NCBI RefSeq assembly: GCF_003970675.1
Contig: NZ_CP034562.1
Location: 3,632,001-3,696,000 of the forward strand
DNA from: Flammeovirga pectinis
Lineage (GTDB): Bacteria; Bacteroidota; Bacteroidia; Cytophagales; Flammeovirgaceae
Length of the DNA stretch: 64,000 nucleotides
Direction: 5' to 3'
Positions 1-9,221 of this stretch are shown here, one piece after another (position 1 is the first letter of the stretch; each line of letters begins with the position of its first letter). The position numbers were made by a program, and so were the translations under genes. A model generated the notes under the pieces. That model did no database searches, was not told the DNA's origin, and was given only the letters and a program-made list of their open reading frames with translations.

Positions 1-267
1 GCTAATAAAATAGAAGATTACCAAAAGAGATTAGATAATTCTTTATTATACGTGAAATACGGGTTAGACTTAAAAGAAGATTTAACCATTAAAGATATCG
101 CTGGACTTCAATATTACAATAAAGCTGTAGCGGCTTATAGAGTAAATGATTTATCAGCAGCCCGATTATCATTATACAAAGCCTCTATAATTACGGATTC
201 TCCTCGTATCCCTTTCTTAGAAGAATACTTGAACGAATCTTCAGTTGTAGTTAGTGCTGCTAAATAA
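1..267 (+). CDS. 3' end of an unknown protein (5' truncated)
   Basis: The frame is open from base 1 to the TAA ending at 267, so this is the last 88 codons of a gene that starts before the window. The internal GTG at 52 is probably not a start. The stretch around QYYNKAVAAYRVNDLSAAR has the helix-turn-helix spacing of a tetratricopeptide-like repeat, and the protein ends shortly after it. No signal or membrane segment is visible in this part. A strong terminator hairpin follows the stop. I do not recognise the family; a TPR-type secreted or scaffold protein is a guess. Confidence 0.6.
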   Translation, partial: ANKIEDYQKRLDNSLLYVKYGLDLKEDLTIKDIAGLQYYNKAVAAYRVNDLSAARLSLYKASIITDSPRIPFLEEYLNESSVVVSAAK

Positions 268-290
268 AATGCCACATACCAATCAAAAAA

Positions 291-317
291 GCCTCAGTTC
301 TTAAATAGAACTGAGGC
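291..317. terminator. Bidirectional rho-independent terminator
   Basis: Perfect 10-bp stem GCCTCAGTTC / GAACTGAGGC with a 7-nt loop. Six A lie just before it and six T just after it, so it can end both the plus-strand partial gene and the minus-strand tyrS. Confidence 0.85.
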
Positions 318-344
318 TAATTTTTTACTCAAAAATTGAAGAAA

Positions 345-1646
345 CTAAACTACTTTAATTAAGCAGTAATTCTTCTTTCCTTTTTGAGCTAGAATATATT
401 TACCTTGAAGTAACTCAATATCTTTAGGCAATTCACTTCCTTGAAGTTTTGCCTTATTAATAGAGATACCTCCACCTTTAATCATACGTTTTGCTTCACC
501 TTTAGAAGCAAATAATTGGTTCTGAGTTCCTGTTGATAATAAATCAGCAATCTCAGCCATTCCTTCTAAATCAGCTTTAGTAATTTCAGACTGCATTACT
601 CCATCAAATACTTGAAGTAAAGTACGCTCATTTAAAGTCTTCAATTGATCTGTAACATTCTTTCCAAATAAGATATTTGAAGCTGCAATAGCAATATCTA
701 ATTCTTCTTGTCCGTGTACAGCTCTTGTTACTTCTTCTGCTAAACGCTTTTGAAGAAGACGTACATGAGGTGCTTCTGCGTGTTCTGTAATTAATTGATC
801 AATAACTTCTTTATCCAAGAAAGTAAAGATCTTAATATAACGTTCTGCATCAGTATCACCTACATTTAGCCAGAATTGGTAGAACTCATAAGGTGATGTT
901 TTCTCTGGATCTAACCAAACTGCACCACTTTCTGTTTTACCAAACTTAGTTCCATCTGCTTTAGTAATTAAAGGACATGTTGCTGCAAAAGCAGTTCCTT
1001 GTGCTTTACGACGGATCAATTCTGTACCCGTAACAATATTACCCCACTGATCTGAACCTCCAAACTGTAAACGACAGTTCTTTGTTTTATATAAATGATA
1101 GAAATCCCATCCTTGTAATAATTGGTAAGTAAACTCTGTGAAAGAGATACCTGTACCAGAAGCCAAACGCTTCTTTACAGATTCCTTACCCATCATATAG
1201 TTTACAGTTAGATGTTTACCTGCTTCACGAGCGAAGTCGATAAAACTAAAATCTTGGAACCAATCGTAGTTATTTAAGATCTCTGCTGAGTTCTCCCCAC
1301 AATCAAAATCTAAGAATTTTTCTAACTGACCTTTCATTCCAGCAATATTTTTTTGTATTGCTTCATCATCTAAAAGTTGTCTTTCAGCTTCTTTAAAAGA
1401 AGGGTCACCAATCATACCTGTTGCACCACCTACAATAGCTAAAGGTCTGTGCCCTGCCTTTTGTAAATGTCTTAATAACATTACAGATACCATATGACCA
1501 ATATGAAGAGAATCAGCAGTAGGATCAAAACCTACGTAAGCCGTTGTCATCTCTTTGTTCAATTGGTCTTCTGTACCTGGCATTATATCATGCAGCATAC
1601 CACGCCACTGCAACTCTTCAATAAGATTTGTTTTTATATCTGCCAT
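345..1646 (-). CDS. tyrS: Tyrosyl-tRNA synthetase
   Basis: Charges tRNA-Tyr with tyrosine in the cytoplasm, as a class I aminoacyl-tRNA synthetase. The N-terminal catalytic core has [15 protein letters not shown] with the HIGH box near residues 48-51. The KMSKS-type loop is KFGKT near residue 235, followed by an S4-like RNA-binding domain in the last 65 residues ([11 protein letters not shown]). The length of 433 residues is normal for the bacterial TyrRS family. The frame extends 10 codons upstream to 1676, but the ATG at 1646 ([12 protein letters not shown]) gives the usual N terminus. The gene lies 67 bp downstream of the lytic transglycosylase gene and may be co-transcribed with it. It ends at a bidirectional terminator. 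Confidence 0.95.
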   Translation of the reverse strand: MADIKTNLIEELQWRGMLHDIMPGTEDQLNKEMTTAYVGFDPTADSLHIGHMVSVMLLRHLQKAGHRPLAIVGGATGMIGDPSFKEAERQLLDDEAIQKNIAGMKGQLEKFLDFDCGENSAEILNNYDWFQDFSFIDFAREAGKHLTVNYMMGKESVKKRLASGTGISFTEFTYQLLQGWDFYHLYKTKNCRLQFGGSDQWGNIVTGTELIRRKAQGTAFAATCPLITKADGTKFGKTESGAVWLDPEKTSPYEFYQFWLNVGDTDAERYIKIFTFLDKEVIDQLITEHAEAPHVRLLQKRLAEEVTRAVHGQEELDIAIAASNILFGKNVTDQLKTLNERTLLQVFDGVMQSEITKADLEGMAEIADLLSTGTQNQLFASKGEAKRMIKGGGISINKAKLQGSELPKDIELLQGKYILAQKGKKNYCLIKVV

Positions 1647-1713
1647 TTTTCTATTATTTCTAATTTGAAAGCGCAATTTAACAGTAAATCATCAAATGAT
1701 CGTTTAATGTTAC

Positions 1714-3846
1714 TTAAGATTTTAGTTTTAATTTCTGTCCAACCTTAAGATTATTGCTTTTCATGCCATTTAGCTTCTTTATTTCTGATACACTTACTCC
1801 TAACTTTTGAGATATACTCCATAATGTATCACCACTTTTTACAGTATAAGAACTTGTAGAAGAAGAGGTAGTAGAAGTACTTTTTCCTTCGCTTAATACA
1901 CTTGATGGCGATGGAGGAATAGTTAATTTCTGTCCTGTTCTAATTGCTGAACTAGACAATTTATTCACTCTCTTAATATCTTTTACATAGACTCTGTACA
2001 TCTTAGCAATCTCCGTAATACTTTCTCCTTTTTTTACAGTATGATACCTTGTTTTAGCCGATGGACCATATTTAGAAGTAGAAGAAGTCTTTTTTACTGT
2101 TTTAGTTGATGACGATGAAACAGTAGTTGATGTAGAGTATATTTTTAATTTTTGACCTTTATATATTGTAGATCCACTAATTCCATTCCATTGCCTAACC
2201 TTTGATGCAGACGTATTGTATTTCTCAGCTATAGCTCCTAACGTTTCTCCACTTCTAACGGTATGATACATCAATTTGCCAGAAGTTGATGTAGTTTTTG
2301 TTGAAGTTAAAACAGTAGATTGCGTAGTTGTAACAGGTGCTTTATATTTCCCTTCTTTAATTAAAAGCTTTTGTCCTTTATAAATTGTTGACCCACTAAT
2401 TTTGTTCAACTTTTTAATATCAGCCACATATACTCTATACTTTTTAGCAATAGAACCTAATGTTTCTCCACTTCTAACGGTATGGTAAATACTTGCTCCG
2501 CTAGACTTTGTTGGTGTCTTTTTCTTTACGGTTGATGTTGTACTCGTTTTAGGACCAGGACTATAGGCATTACCATAAATTTTTAATTTTTGACCCGGAT
2601 AAATTGTATTGCCTCTTACATTATTCCACGCTCTTAAATTAGAAAGTGATACTCTATTTTTACTAGCAATTGTACCCAAAGACTCTCCTCTTCTTACGTA
2701 ATGATAATAGTAACCGTCACCAACATTACCACCTTTACCTGTATATTTAATATTTGCTAGAATTTCTTCTTGATGCTCTAAATAATATTCAAAACGAGCC
2801 TCTGGAATCTTAATTCTAAAGTTTTTAACATAGTTGGGAGCATATCCAAAGCGTAAAGACGGATTTAAGAGTACTAAATCTTCTCTACAAACATTTAACT
2901 GCTCTGCTAACTTTCCTAAATCAACAGATTGGCTAATAAATATATCTTCTGCAGGAATTTCATACTTAGGTAGATCCTGAATTAAATTGTGTTCATCTGC
3001 ATACGTAATAACATATGCCATTGCTACATATTGAGGTAAGTAAGAACGTGTTTCTCTTGGTAGCTTCTTATAGATATCCCAAAAATGCTTTTTACCTGAT
3101 CTCCTTTGTGCTTTTCTAATATTTCCAGGTCCACAGTTATAGGCTGCTATTGCTAATTCCCAGTCGCCATGATATTTATGGAGAAATTTTAAATAACGTG
3201 CAGCAGCTCTAGTAGCCTTCTCCGGATCCATTCTGTCATCTATCTGATAACTTTGTTTTAATCCGTATGCTCTACCTGTTCTTGGCATAAATTGCCATAA
3301 ACCTTTTGCTCCAACTCTAGATAATGCCACAGGCTTTAAAGCTGACTCAATTATTGCTAAATATTTAAGTTCTGTAGGCACACCTTCTTCCGCAAAAATT
3401 CTTTCGAACATTGGGAAGTAAATATCTTTACGTTGTAAAATTGATAATGTATAATCTCTTCTTCTTACCGTAAAATAGTCAATAAATAAACGTACTCTTT
3501 CGTGGTAGGTAAGTGGTATATCTTTTTGCATTTTTTGCAACCTCTCTTTAACCAAACTATCTGATACATTAGGAACATAATCATAAGTCTGATCTGTAAT
3601 ATCTATCAGAATTGAGGAGGTTGTATCAAAATCATCGAAGTTTTCAAACCAAGGTGCATAAGGTGCAGCCTCTACTATTTCTAAAGTATCTGAAGGCATC
3701 AAATATCCCTCAGGAAGTTCTACTGTATATAAACTATCCTTCCAAGTTAATGTCGCATTTTCTTCATCTTGAGCATAAGAGGATAAAGAAGTGGTCAATA
3801 AAAATAAGATAAATAAAAACTGTATATAAATGCTTTTGAACTGCAT
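1714..3846 (-). CDS. Secreted lytic transglycosylase with five LysM repeats (MltD-like)
   Basis: Cleaves the glycan strands of peptidoglycan in the periplasm, by homology to the SLT/MltD family. The signal peptide covers residues 1-25 and ends SSYAQ. The SLT domain spans about residues 140-290, with the catalytic glutamate in AIIESALKP (near residue 167) and the family motifs GLWQFMP and AAYNCGPGN. Five LysM repeats follow at about 380-424, 455-500, 525-570, 600-645 and 665-710, each opening YHTVRSGETL-like and closing GQKLKI-like. Ser/Thr/Lys-rich linkers separate them. Five LysM is more than the two to four of typical MltD and suggests tight binding to the wall. A -7 promoter element lies about 85 bp upstream. 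Confidence 0.92.
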   Translation of the reverse strand: MQFKSIYIQFLFILFLLTTSLSSYAQDEENATLTWKDSLYTVELPEGYLMPSDTLEIVEAAPYAPWFENFDDFDTTSSILIDITDQTYDYVPNVSDSLVKERLQKMQKDIPLTYHERVRLFIDYFTVRRRDYTLSILQRKDIYFPMFERIFAEEGVPTELKYLAIIESALKPVALSRVGAKGLWQFMPRTGRAYGLKQSYQIDDRMDPEKATRAAARYLKFLHKYHGDWELAIAAYNCGPGNIRKAQRRSGKKHFWDIYKKLPRETRSYLPQYVAMAYVITYADEHNLIQDLPKYEIPAEDIFISQSVDLGKLAEQLNVCREDLVLLNPSLRFGYAPNYVKNFRIKIPEARFEYYLEHQEEILANIKYTGKGGNVGDGYYYHYVRRGESLGTIASKNRVSLSNLRAWNNVRGNTIYPGQKLKIYGNAYSPGPKTSTTSTVKKKTPTKSSGASIYHTVRSGETLGSIAKKYRVYVADIKKLNKISGSTIYKGQKLLIKEGKYKAPVTTTQSTVLTSTKTTSTSGKLMYHTVRSGETLGAIAEKYNTSASKVRQWNGISGSTIYKGQKLKIYSTSTTVSSSSTKTVKKTSSTSKYGPSAKTRYHTVKKGESITEIAKMYRVYVKDIKRVNKLSSSAIRTGQKLTIPPSPSSVLSEGKSTSTTSSSTSSYTVKSGDTLWSISQKLGVSVSEIKKLNGMKSNNLKVGQKLKLKS

Positions 3847-3929
3847 ACTTCGATTTAAAAATTAGGATGCGATAAACGCTATGGGGAACAATGGAAACTG
3901 TAGGTAAATATACCGATTCCTATAGGAGA

Positions 3930-3937
3930 CAAATATA
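3930..3937 (-). promoter_or_regulatory. Candidate -7 element of the lytic transglycosylase promoter
   Basis: Read on the minus strand this is TATATTTG, a match to the Bacteroidota -7 consensus TAnnTTTG, about 85 bp before the start codon. I see no clear TTG at the -33 position, so only half of the promoter is supported. Confidence 0.4.
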
Positions 3938-3995
3938 AAATTTATAAATGCAAAATGTATCTTAATAAGCAATTAGTTTTACTCATATAAATAAA

Positions 3996-4027
3996 AACCT
4001 CTCATTAGTTATAACTAAAGAGAGGTT
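3996..4027 (-). terminator. Rho-independent terminator of gatA
   Basis: 8-bp stem AACCTCTC / GAGAGGTT enclosing a further self-complementary TTAGTTATAACTAA. On the minus strand a T-rich run follows. It lies directly downstream of the gatA stop. Confidence 0.8.
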
Positions 4028-4052
4028 CTAGAAAAATATATATTTCTATCTA

Positions 4053-5483
4053 CTATAATTGAGATACATACTGAGAAAATGACAACATTTTTTCTTCTTC
4101 AAAACGATTTGCCATAATTTGTAAGCCAATTGTTAACCCATCTTTATCCTCCCCATTTGGAATTGAGATAGCTGGTAACCCCGCCAAAGATGCATGAACA
4201 GTATATAAATCTCCTAAATACAATTCTAATAAATTATTTTCTCCATATTTACCTATTTCGAAAGATGGAGTAGAAGTCGTAGGCATTAAAATAAAATCAT
4301 ATTCAGAAAGAATTTTTTCTGTTGATTCTTTAATCATACGACGTACCTTTTGTGCCTTAGAAAAATAAGCATCGTAATAACTAGCTGAAAGTACAAAAGT
4401 ACCTAACATTATTCTACGCTTTACTTCTGTACCAAAACCTTCTGATCTAGATTTTTTATATAATCCTTCTAAATCTACATTTTCTTTGGTTCTATGACCA
4501 TATCTCACACCATCAAAACGTTCCAAATTGGTACTCGCTTCTGCTGTTGTTAAGATATAATAGGTAGGCAATAAATAATCTAATAATGGAAACTCGATAC
4601 CTTCTACTTCATGTCCTTCTGCACGTAAAGCTTCAATTTTATCAAATGTATTCTTACTGATCTCTTTATTTAAATGCTCACTTTCTACAGTCTCTTTAAA
4701 GTAAGCTACTTTTAGCTTTTCCTTTGGCTTGTTCTCTACAGTTTTACTATAAGCAGGAACTGGTTTCTGAGAAACTGTTGCGTCATTTTCATCCTGACCA
4801 GCAATAATTTCTAAAACCAAAGATGCATCGGTTACATTGTTAGCAATTACTCCAATTGTATCAAAAGAAGAAGCATAAGCAATTAATCCCCATCTCGAAA
4901 TTCTAGAATAAGTTGGTTTTAAACCTACTGTTCCTGTAAACGCAGCGGGTTGTCTAACAGATCCACCCGTATCAGAACCTAAAGAAACTAAACAATGATC
5001 ATCAGAAACTGCAACTGCAGATGCCCCAGAAGACCCACCTGGTACACGCGTTTCATCAATATTATTTTTAACTACACCAAAAGCTGAATTCTCATTAGAA
5101 GATCCCATTGCAAACTCATCACAACTTTGTCTACCAATAATAATTGCATCTTCTGCAAGTAATCTATCTGTAGCCGTTGCAGAAAAAGGAGATACATATC
5201 CATCAAGCATATTACTTGATGCCTGTAAACCGTGGTCTTTGTAAGCAATTACATCTTTTAGACCAACAACCATCCCTGCTAATCTTCCTGCATTTCCTTT
5301 CGCAATTTTAGCATCTACCTCTTTAGCTTTTTGTAAAGCCTCTTCAGTATACACCTCATTCCACACATTTAAGTGCTTTTTCTCTTCAATTCTTGCTAAG
5401 TAACCTTTTACTAGAGCTTCACAACTTGTAGAACCCTCAGTAATTGCAGTTTTTATTTCTTCAAATGCCTTATACATTGTCAT
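4053..5483 (-). CDS. gatA: Asp-tRNA(Asn)/Glu-tRNA(Gln) amidotransferase subunit A
   Basis: The glutaminase subunit of the GatCAB complex, which converts mischarged Glu-tRNA(Gln) or Asp-tRNA(Asn) to the amide. The amidase-signature Ser-cisSer-Lys triad is visible: Lys76 in VGLKDVIA, Ser151 in VPGGSSGASA and Ser175 in DTGGSVRQPA. The length of 476 residues is normal. The start may be the ATG at 5483 (MTMYKAFEE) or two codons later at 5477; no ribosome binding site separates them. gatB and gatC are not adjacent, which is common in Bacteroidota. It follows tatA, with a terminator between the two genes. Confidence 0.95.
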   Translation of the reverse strand: MTMYKAFEEIKTAITEGSTSCEALVKGYLARIEEKKHLNVWNEVYTEEALQKAKEVDAKIAKGNAGRLAGMVVGLKDVIAYKDHGLQASSNMLDGYVSPFSATATDRLLAEDAIIIGRQSCDEFAMGSSNENSAFGVVKNNIDETRVPGGSSGASAVAVSDDHCLVSLGSDTGGSVRQPAAFTGTVGLKPTYSRISRWGLIAYASSFDTIGVIANNVTDASLVLEIIAGQDENDATVSQKPVPAYSKTVENKPKEKLKVAYFKETVESEHLNKEISKNTFDKIEALRAEGHEVEGIEFPLLDYLLPTYYILTTAEASTNLERFDGVRYGHRTKENVDLEGLYKKSRSEGFGTEVKRRIMLGTFVLSASYYDAYFSKAQKVRRMIKESTEKILSEYDFILMPTTSTPSFEIGKYGENNLLELYLGDLYTVHASLAGLPAISIPNGEDKDGLTIGLQIMANRFEEEKMLSFSQYVSQL

Positions 5484-5541
5484 ATTCGTAATTTCATTAG
5501 ACAGGTGGTCATTAAAAAATGGATTTTTCTCTATAAAAAAA

Positions 5542-5581
5542 GAGAAGTTTATCCTATCTGAATGACAAAGATAAACTTCTC
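5542..5581 (-). terminator. Rho-independent terminator of tatA
   Basis: Perfect 11-bp stem GAGAAGTTTAT / ATAAACTTCTC, with a T run on the minus strand (A at 5535-5540). The loop on the minus strand holds TATCTTTG (5573-5566), a possible -7 element for gatA. Confidence 0.8.
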
Positions 5582-5650
5582 AGCTTTATTACGAAATATT
5601 TAACGAAAAATACATTTCATTAAAAATCTATCAAGATACAGGAGGATACT

Positions 5651-5866
5651 TTACTTATCTTCCTTCTTCTCTTCATCTTTTATGCCTTTTTCAAGCTCAT
5701 CTGAAATCTGACTTTTAGCGTCTTTAAACTCTCTGATTCCACTTCCTAAACCACGAGCTAGTTCCGGAATACGTTTAGCACCGAAAAGTAATAGAACAAC
5801 TAAACCAATGATTATCCACTCGAAACCACCTGGCATGCCGAATAACAAAATTGAATTCAATTCCAT
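5651..5866 (-). CDS. tatA: Twin-arginine translocase subunit TatA/TatE
   Basis: A small pore-forming subunit of the Tat pathway, which exports folded proteins across the inner membrane. This 71-residue protein has a short N-terminal membrane helix (about residues 15-30, [13 protein letters not shown]). The TatA hinge [19 protein letters not shown] and an amphipathic helix follow, then a charged tail rich in Lys and Glu. Length and hinge fit TatA/E better than TatB. tatC is not in the window. The gene is a single transcription unit with its own promoter and terminator. Confidence 0.93.
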   Translation of the reverse strand: MELNSILLFGMPGGFEWIIIGLVVLLLFGAKRIPELARGLGSGIREFKDAKSQISDELEKGIKDEEKKEDK

Positions 5867-5895
5867 GGCTGTATTTTTTAATGTTTGTTGTACTG

Positions 5896-5926
5896 CAAAG
5901 ATACATCATGAACTTGCAAATATCAA
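5896..5926 (-). promoter_or_regulatory. tatA promoter (Bacteroidota -33/-7 type)
   Basis: On the minus strand TTG (5926-5924), 20 bases, then TATCTTTG (5903-5896), 29 bp before the tatA start. This is the best full match to TTG-N19-21-TAnnTTTG in the window. The -33 element overlaps the last codon of the upstream ABC exporter gene. Confidence 0.75.
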
Positions 5927-7692
5927 TTAACGTTCTCAACTTCTTTGTATTGCATCTCATAAAGCTTGGCATAAAAACCTTTTTGTTTTAGGAGTTCATC
6001 ATGGCTTCCAGACTCTTTTATTTCACCTTTATCTAAAACAATTATATTGTTAGCATTACGTATTGTTGCTAATCTATGGGCAATTGCAATACTAGTTCGG
6101 CCTTGCATCATAGAAGATATTGCATTTTGTATTAATGCTTCTGTTTCAGAATCTACTGATGAAGTTGCCTCATCAAGAATAATGATTTTTGGGTCGTAAA
6201 CCATTGTCCTAACAAATGATAATAATTGACGTTGACCAACTGAAAGTGTCGCACCTCGTTCCATTACCTCATAACTTAATCCTCCTGGCAATTTTTCTAT
6301 AAATGACTTAGCACCTACTAACTCTGCTGCATCTAAGATTTGTTTATCTGTAATTGATTTATCTCCAAGTGTAATATTTTCTCTAATTGAACTAGAAAAC
6401 AAGAACACATCTTGTAAAACAACGCCAATATGCTTCCTTAGATTATAAAGGTCGTATTCCTTTACATCTATATTATTTACAGTAATTGTCCCTTTATTGA
6501 TCTCATAAAAGCGCGAAATCAAATTAATAATAGATGACTTCCCTGCTCCTGTTGCTCCAACTAAGGCTACTGTTTCACCATGTTTTACTTTAAATGATAT
6601 GTCTTTAAGTACATAATCATCATTTTTATAAGCAAACCACACGTGTTTAAACTCAACATTGCCCTCTATAGTCTCTGGTGCATATGTACCATCATTTGAT
6701 ATAAAATCTTTATCGTCTAATAATTTGATTATTCTATCAGAAGATACAATACCCATTTGTAGTGTATTAAATCTATCTGCAATCATTCTTATTGGACGAA
6801 AAAACAGGTTTATATACATAATAAAGGCTATTAAAGTACCTAGTGTGGCGTAACCTTCTAAAACACTATGAGCACCCCACCAAACTAATAATCCTGTTCC
6901 AGAAGCTGCAATAACTTCTGCTACCGGATAATAGATTGAGTAATACAAAACAGTATCAATGTTTGCATCTCTATGTTCTTTATTAATTTTTTGAAATTCT
7001 TTTTGCTCTCTTTTTTCTGCACTAAATAATTGTACCACATTCATACCTGTGATATGTTCTTGTACAAATGTATTGAGGTTAGATACAGCATTTCTAACAT
7101 CGCCAAAAGCTACTTTAATTTTCTCTTTGAAAACGTAAGTTGAGAAGAGTAGTACTGGCAGAACTGATAAGCTTATTAATGTTAATCTCCAATCTGTATA
7201 TAACATAACAGCAAAGATGAATATCAATTGAAGGATATCACCTAGCATTGCTGCTACTCCGTTAGTAAATACCTCAGATAAGGTTTCTATATCAGATACT
7301 GCACGTGTAACTAATCTACCTATAGGTGTATTGTCATAAAACTTAAGTTTAAGCTTTAAAATATGTTCGTATAATTGTACACGCATATCTTTTACAATAT
7401 GCTGCCCTAACCAACCCGATAAATAAGTGTGGCAAAACTGTACTAATGCCTGAAGTAACTGTACTACAATCAGTATGATTACCATTTTATTTAGACCAGG
7501 CATATCGTCTGTCACAATAAAATTATCTATGGTATACTGAATAAGCCAAGGTCTAGCAGGAGCTAAAACACCAAGGCCAATTGTCAAAGAGACAAGTAAT
7601 ATAAAATATTTGATGTGAGGCTTTAAAAAAGATGCCATTCTTGATAAGACCTGACTATCGAATATTTGCCCGTTATTATTTTCTTTGTTCAC
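5923..7692 (-). CDS. ABC exporter, fused permease and ATPase (MsbA/MDR-like)
   Basis: A half-size ABC exporter that probably works as a homodimer in the inner membrane; its substrate (lipid, drug or other) cannot be read from sequence. The first 320 residues hold about six hydrophobic segments of a type I exporter fold. The nucleotide-binding domain has Walker A GATGAGKSS (near residue 380), signature LSVGQRQ, Walker B IIILDEATSS and the H-loop in AIAHRLAT. At 589 residues the length is typical. Nothing in the neighbourhood points to a substrate. The stop codon overlaps the tatA -33 element, so tatA expression does not depend on read-through from this gene. Confidence 0.9.
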   Translation of the reverse strand: MNKENNNGQIFDSQVLSRMASFLKPHIKYFILLVSLTIGLGVLAPARPWLIQYTIDNFIVTDDMPGLNKMVIILIVVQLLQALVQFCHTYLSGWLGQHIVKDMRVQLYEHILKLKLKFYDNTPIGRLVTRAVSDIETLSEVFTNGVAAMLGDILQLIFIFAVMLYTDWRLTLISLSVLPVLLFSTYVFKEKIKVAFGDVRNAVSNLNTFVQEHITGMNVVQLFSAEKREQKEFQKINKEHRDANIDTVLYYSIYYPVAEVIAASGTGLLVWWGAHSVLEGYATLGTLIAFIMYINLFFRPIRMIADRFNTLQMGIVSSDRIIKLLDDKDFISNDGTYAPETIEGNVEFKHVWFAYKNDDYVLKDISFKVKHGETVALVGATGAGKSSIINLISRFYEINKGTITVNNIDVKEYDLYNLRKHIGVVLQDVFLFSSSIRENITLGDKSITDKQILDAAELVGAKSFIEKLPGGLSYEVMERGATLSVGQRQLLSFVRTMVYDPKIIILDEATSSVDSETEALIQNAISSMMQGRTSIAIAHRLATIRNANNIIVLDKGEIKESGSHDELLKQKGFYAKLYEMQYKEVENVN

Positions 7693-8088
7693 TGAATAAT
7701 GAGTTATATGTACGGAGTATCATATATTGAATTGATCTACAAAAATGCAGTTATTGTTTGAATTTTTTAGACTTCGCATCAATAAATCGTATAAATCATT
7801 GTAACAATTATATACTTACAATGTTATCAAAAACTTAGAAATCGTAATTAAATGCATTTTTTACGCAAAAAAATATTTTTTAGTAAATCAATAGAATATT
7901 TTGATATTCTTATAGAAGTTTAATAGAATCGATTACAAAAATTGCAAATTCTCAACAAATAAGTATAATATTTTGCAATTTATCACAATTTGATTCGCTA
8001 CAATCAATATTGTTTTCCTTATTTGAAAATGTAAATTGCCTCACACAAAAATCTAGAGATCTAAGATTAATCAATTAACAGTAAATAA
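7693..8088. other. Divergent intergenic region with an inverted repeat
   Basis: 396 bp, very AT-rich, between the start codons of the ABC exporter (minus) and leucine dehydrogenase (plus), so it must hold both promoters. I see no full TTG-N20-TAnnTTTG match. It contains a 10-bp inverted repeat AAATTGCAAA (7939-7948) / TTTGCAATTT (7972-7981), a possible operator. No open reading frame of note. Confidence 0.4.
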
Positions 8089-9162
8089 ATGGAAGATATC
8101 TCAATATTCGAAGAGGTCTCTGGCATGGGACATGAGCAAGTGGTTTATTGCCATGAAAAATCAACAGGATTAAAAGCTATTATAGCTATTCATAATACAG
8201 TTCTCGGACCTGCCCTTGGTGGTACAAGAATGTGGATGTATGAAAATGAAGCACAAGCCACCAATGATGCTTTAAGATTATCTAGAGGTATGACTTTTAA
8301 AAACTCTATCGCAGGTTTAAATCTTGGTGGAGGAAAAGCTGTAATTATTGGTGATGCAAGAAAGCACAAGTCTGAGGGAATGCTTAGAGCTTATGGTCGT
8401 TTCTTGAAAAATTTAAATGGAAAATATATTACAGCAGAAGATGTAGGAATGAATGCAAACGATATGGAACATATTGCTGCTGAAACTTCTTATGTGAGCG
8501 GAATGCCTGAAACTCGTGGAGGTTTAGGTGATCCATCTCCATTTACTGCTTATACAACATATATGGGTATGAAAGCTGCTGCCAAAAAGCAATTTGGAAC
8601 GGATAGCTTAGCAGGTAAAAAGGTTTCTATCCAAGGTGCTGGTCATGTAGGTGAATATATAATCCAACATCTTGTAAAAGAGGGTTGTGAAATATATGTA
8701 TCAGATTTCTACGAAGACCGCGTTAAAGATGTGGTGAATAAATATGGCATTAAGGGAGTTTCTTTAGACGAAATTTATGACCTTGATGTAGATATTTACT
8801 CTCCTTGTGCTTTAGGTGCCACTGTAAATAATGAGACTTTAGAACGCTTAAAATGTTCTATCATTGCAGGTTGTGCAAACAACCAGTTAGCCAATGAAAA
8901 AATACATGGTGATTTAGCTATGCAAAAAGGTATTCTTTATGCTCCAGATTTTTTAATAAATTCTGGCGGTGTAATTAATGTTTATGCAGAAGTAATTAAA
9001 ACATCAAAAGATTGGTCTTGGAACAAATGTGAGTTTGTTTACGACCAAACATTGAAGGTATTTGAGCAGTCTGCTGCCCAAAACATCAATACGCAACAAG
9101 TAGCGATCGATATTGCACAGCAAAGAATTGATCAGGTTGCGGCTATAAAGAGCACATATTAA
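8089..9162 (+). CDS. Leucine dehydrogenase (Glu/Leu/Phe/Val dehydrogenase family)
   Basis: Reversible NAD-dependent oxidative deamination of branched-chain amino acids to 2-oxo acids, in the cytoplasm. The N-terminal domain has PALGGTRMW and the catalytic lysine in GLNLGGGKAVI (near residue 83). The C-terminal Rossmann domain carries VSIQGAGHVGEYI near residue 180. The length of 357 residues matches leucine dehydrogenases (about 350-370) rather than hexameric glutamate dehydrogenases (about 450). The start ATG lies 3 codons before the usual IFEEV segment. It is transcribed alone and ends at a hairpin; the opposing alpha/beta hydrolase gene finishes just beyond it. Confidence 0.9.
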   Translation: MEDISIFEEVSGMGHEQVVYCHEKSTGLKAIIAIHNTVLGPALGGTRMWMYENEAQATNDALRLSRGMTFKNSIAGLNLGGGKAVIIGDARKHKSEGMLRAYGRFLKNLNGKYITAEDVGMNANDMEHIAAETSYVSGMPETRGGLGDPSPFTAYTTYMGMKAAAKKQFGTDSLAGKKVSIQGAGHVGEYIIQHLVKEGCEIYVSDFYEDRVKDVVNKYGIKGVSLDEIYDLDVDIYSPCALGATVNNETLERLKCSIIAGCANNQLANEKIHGDLAMQKGILYAPDFLINSGGVINVYAEVIKTSKDWSWNKCEFVYDQTLKVFEQSAAQNINTQQVAIDIAQQRIDQVAAIKSTY

Positions 9163-9194
9163 TTACCAATTCGCAGGTTATCATATAAACTAGC

Positions 9195-9219
9195 AAGGCA
9201 TCCTCAAAAGGGATGCCTT
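9195..9219 (+). terminator. Terminator of leucine dehydrogenase
   Basis: Perfect 9-bp stem AAGGCATCC / GGATGCCTT with a 7-nt loop, between two convergent genes. The following T stretch is interrupted, so termination may be moderate. Confidence 0.7.
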
Positions 9220-9221
9220 CA

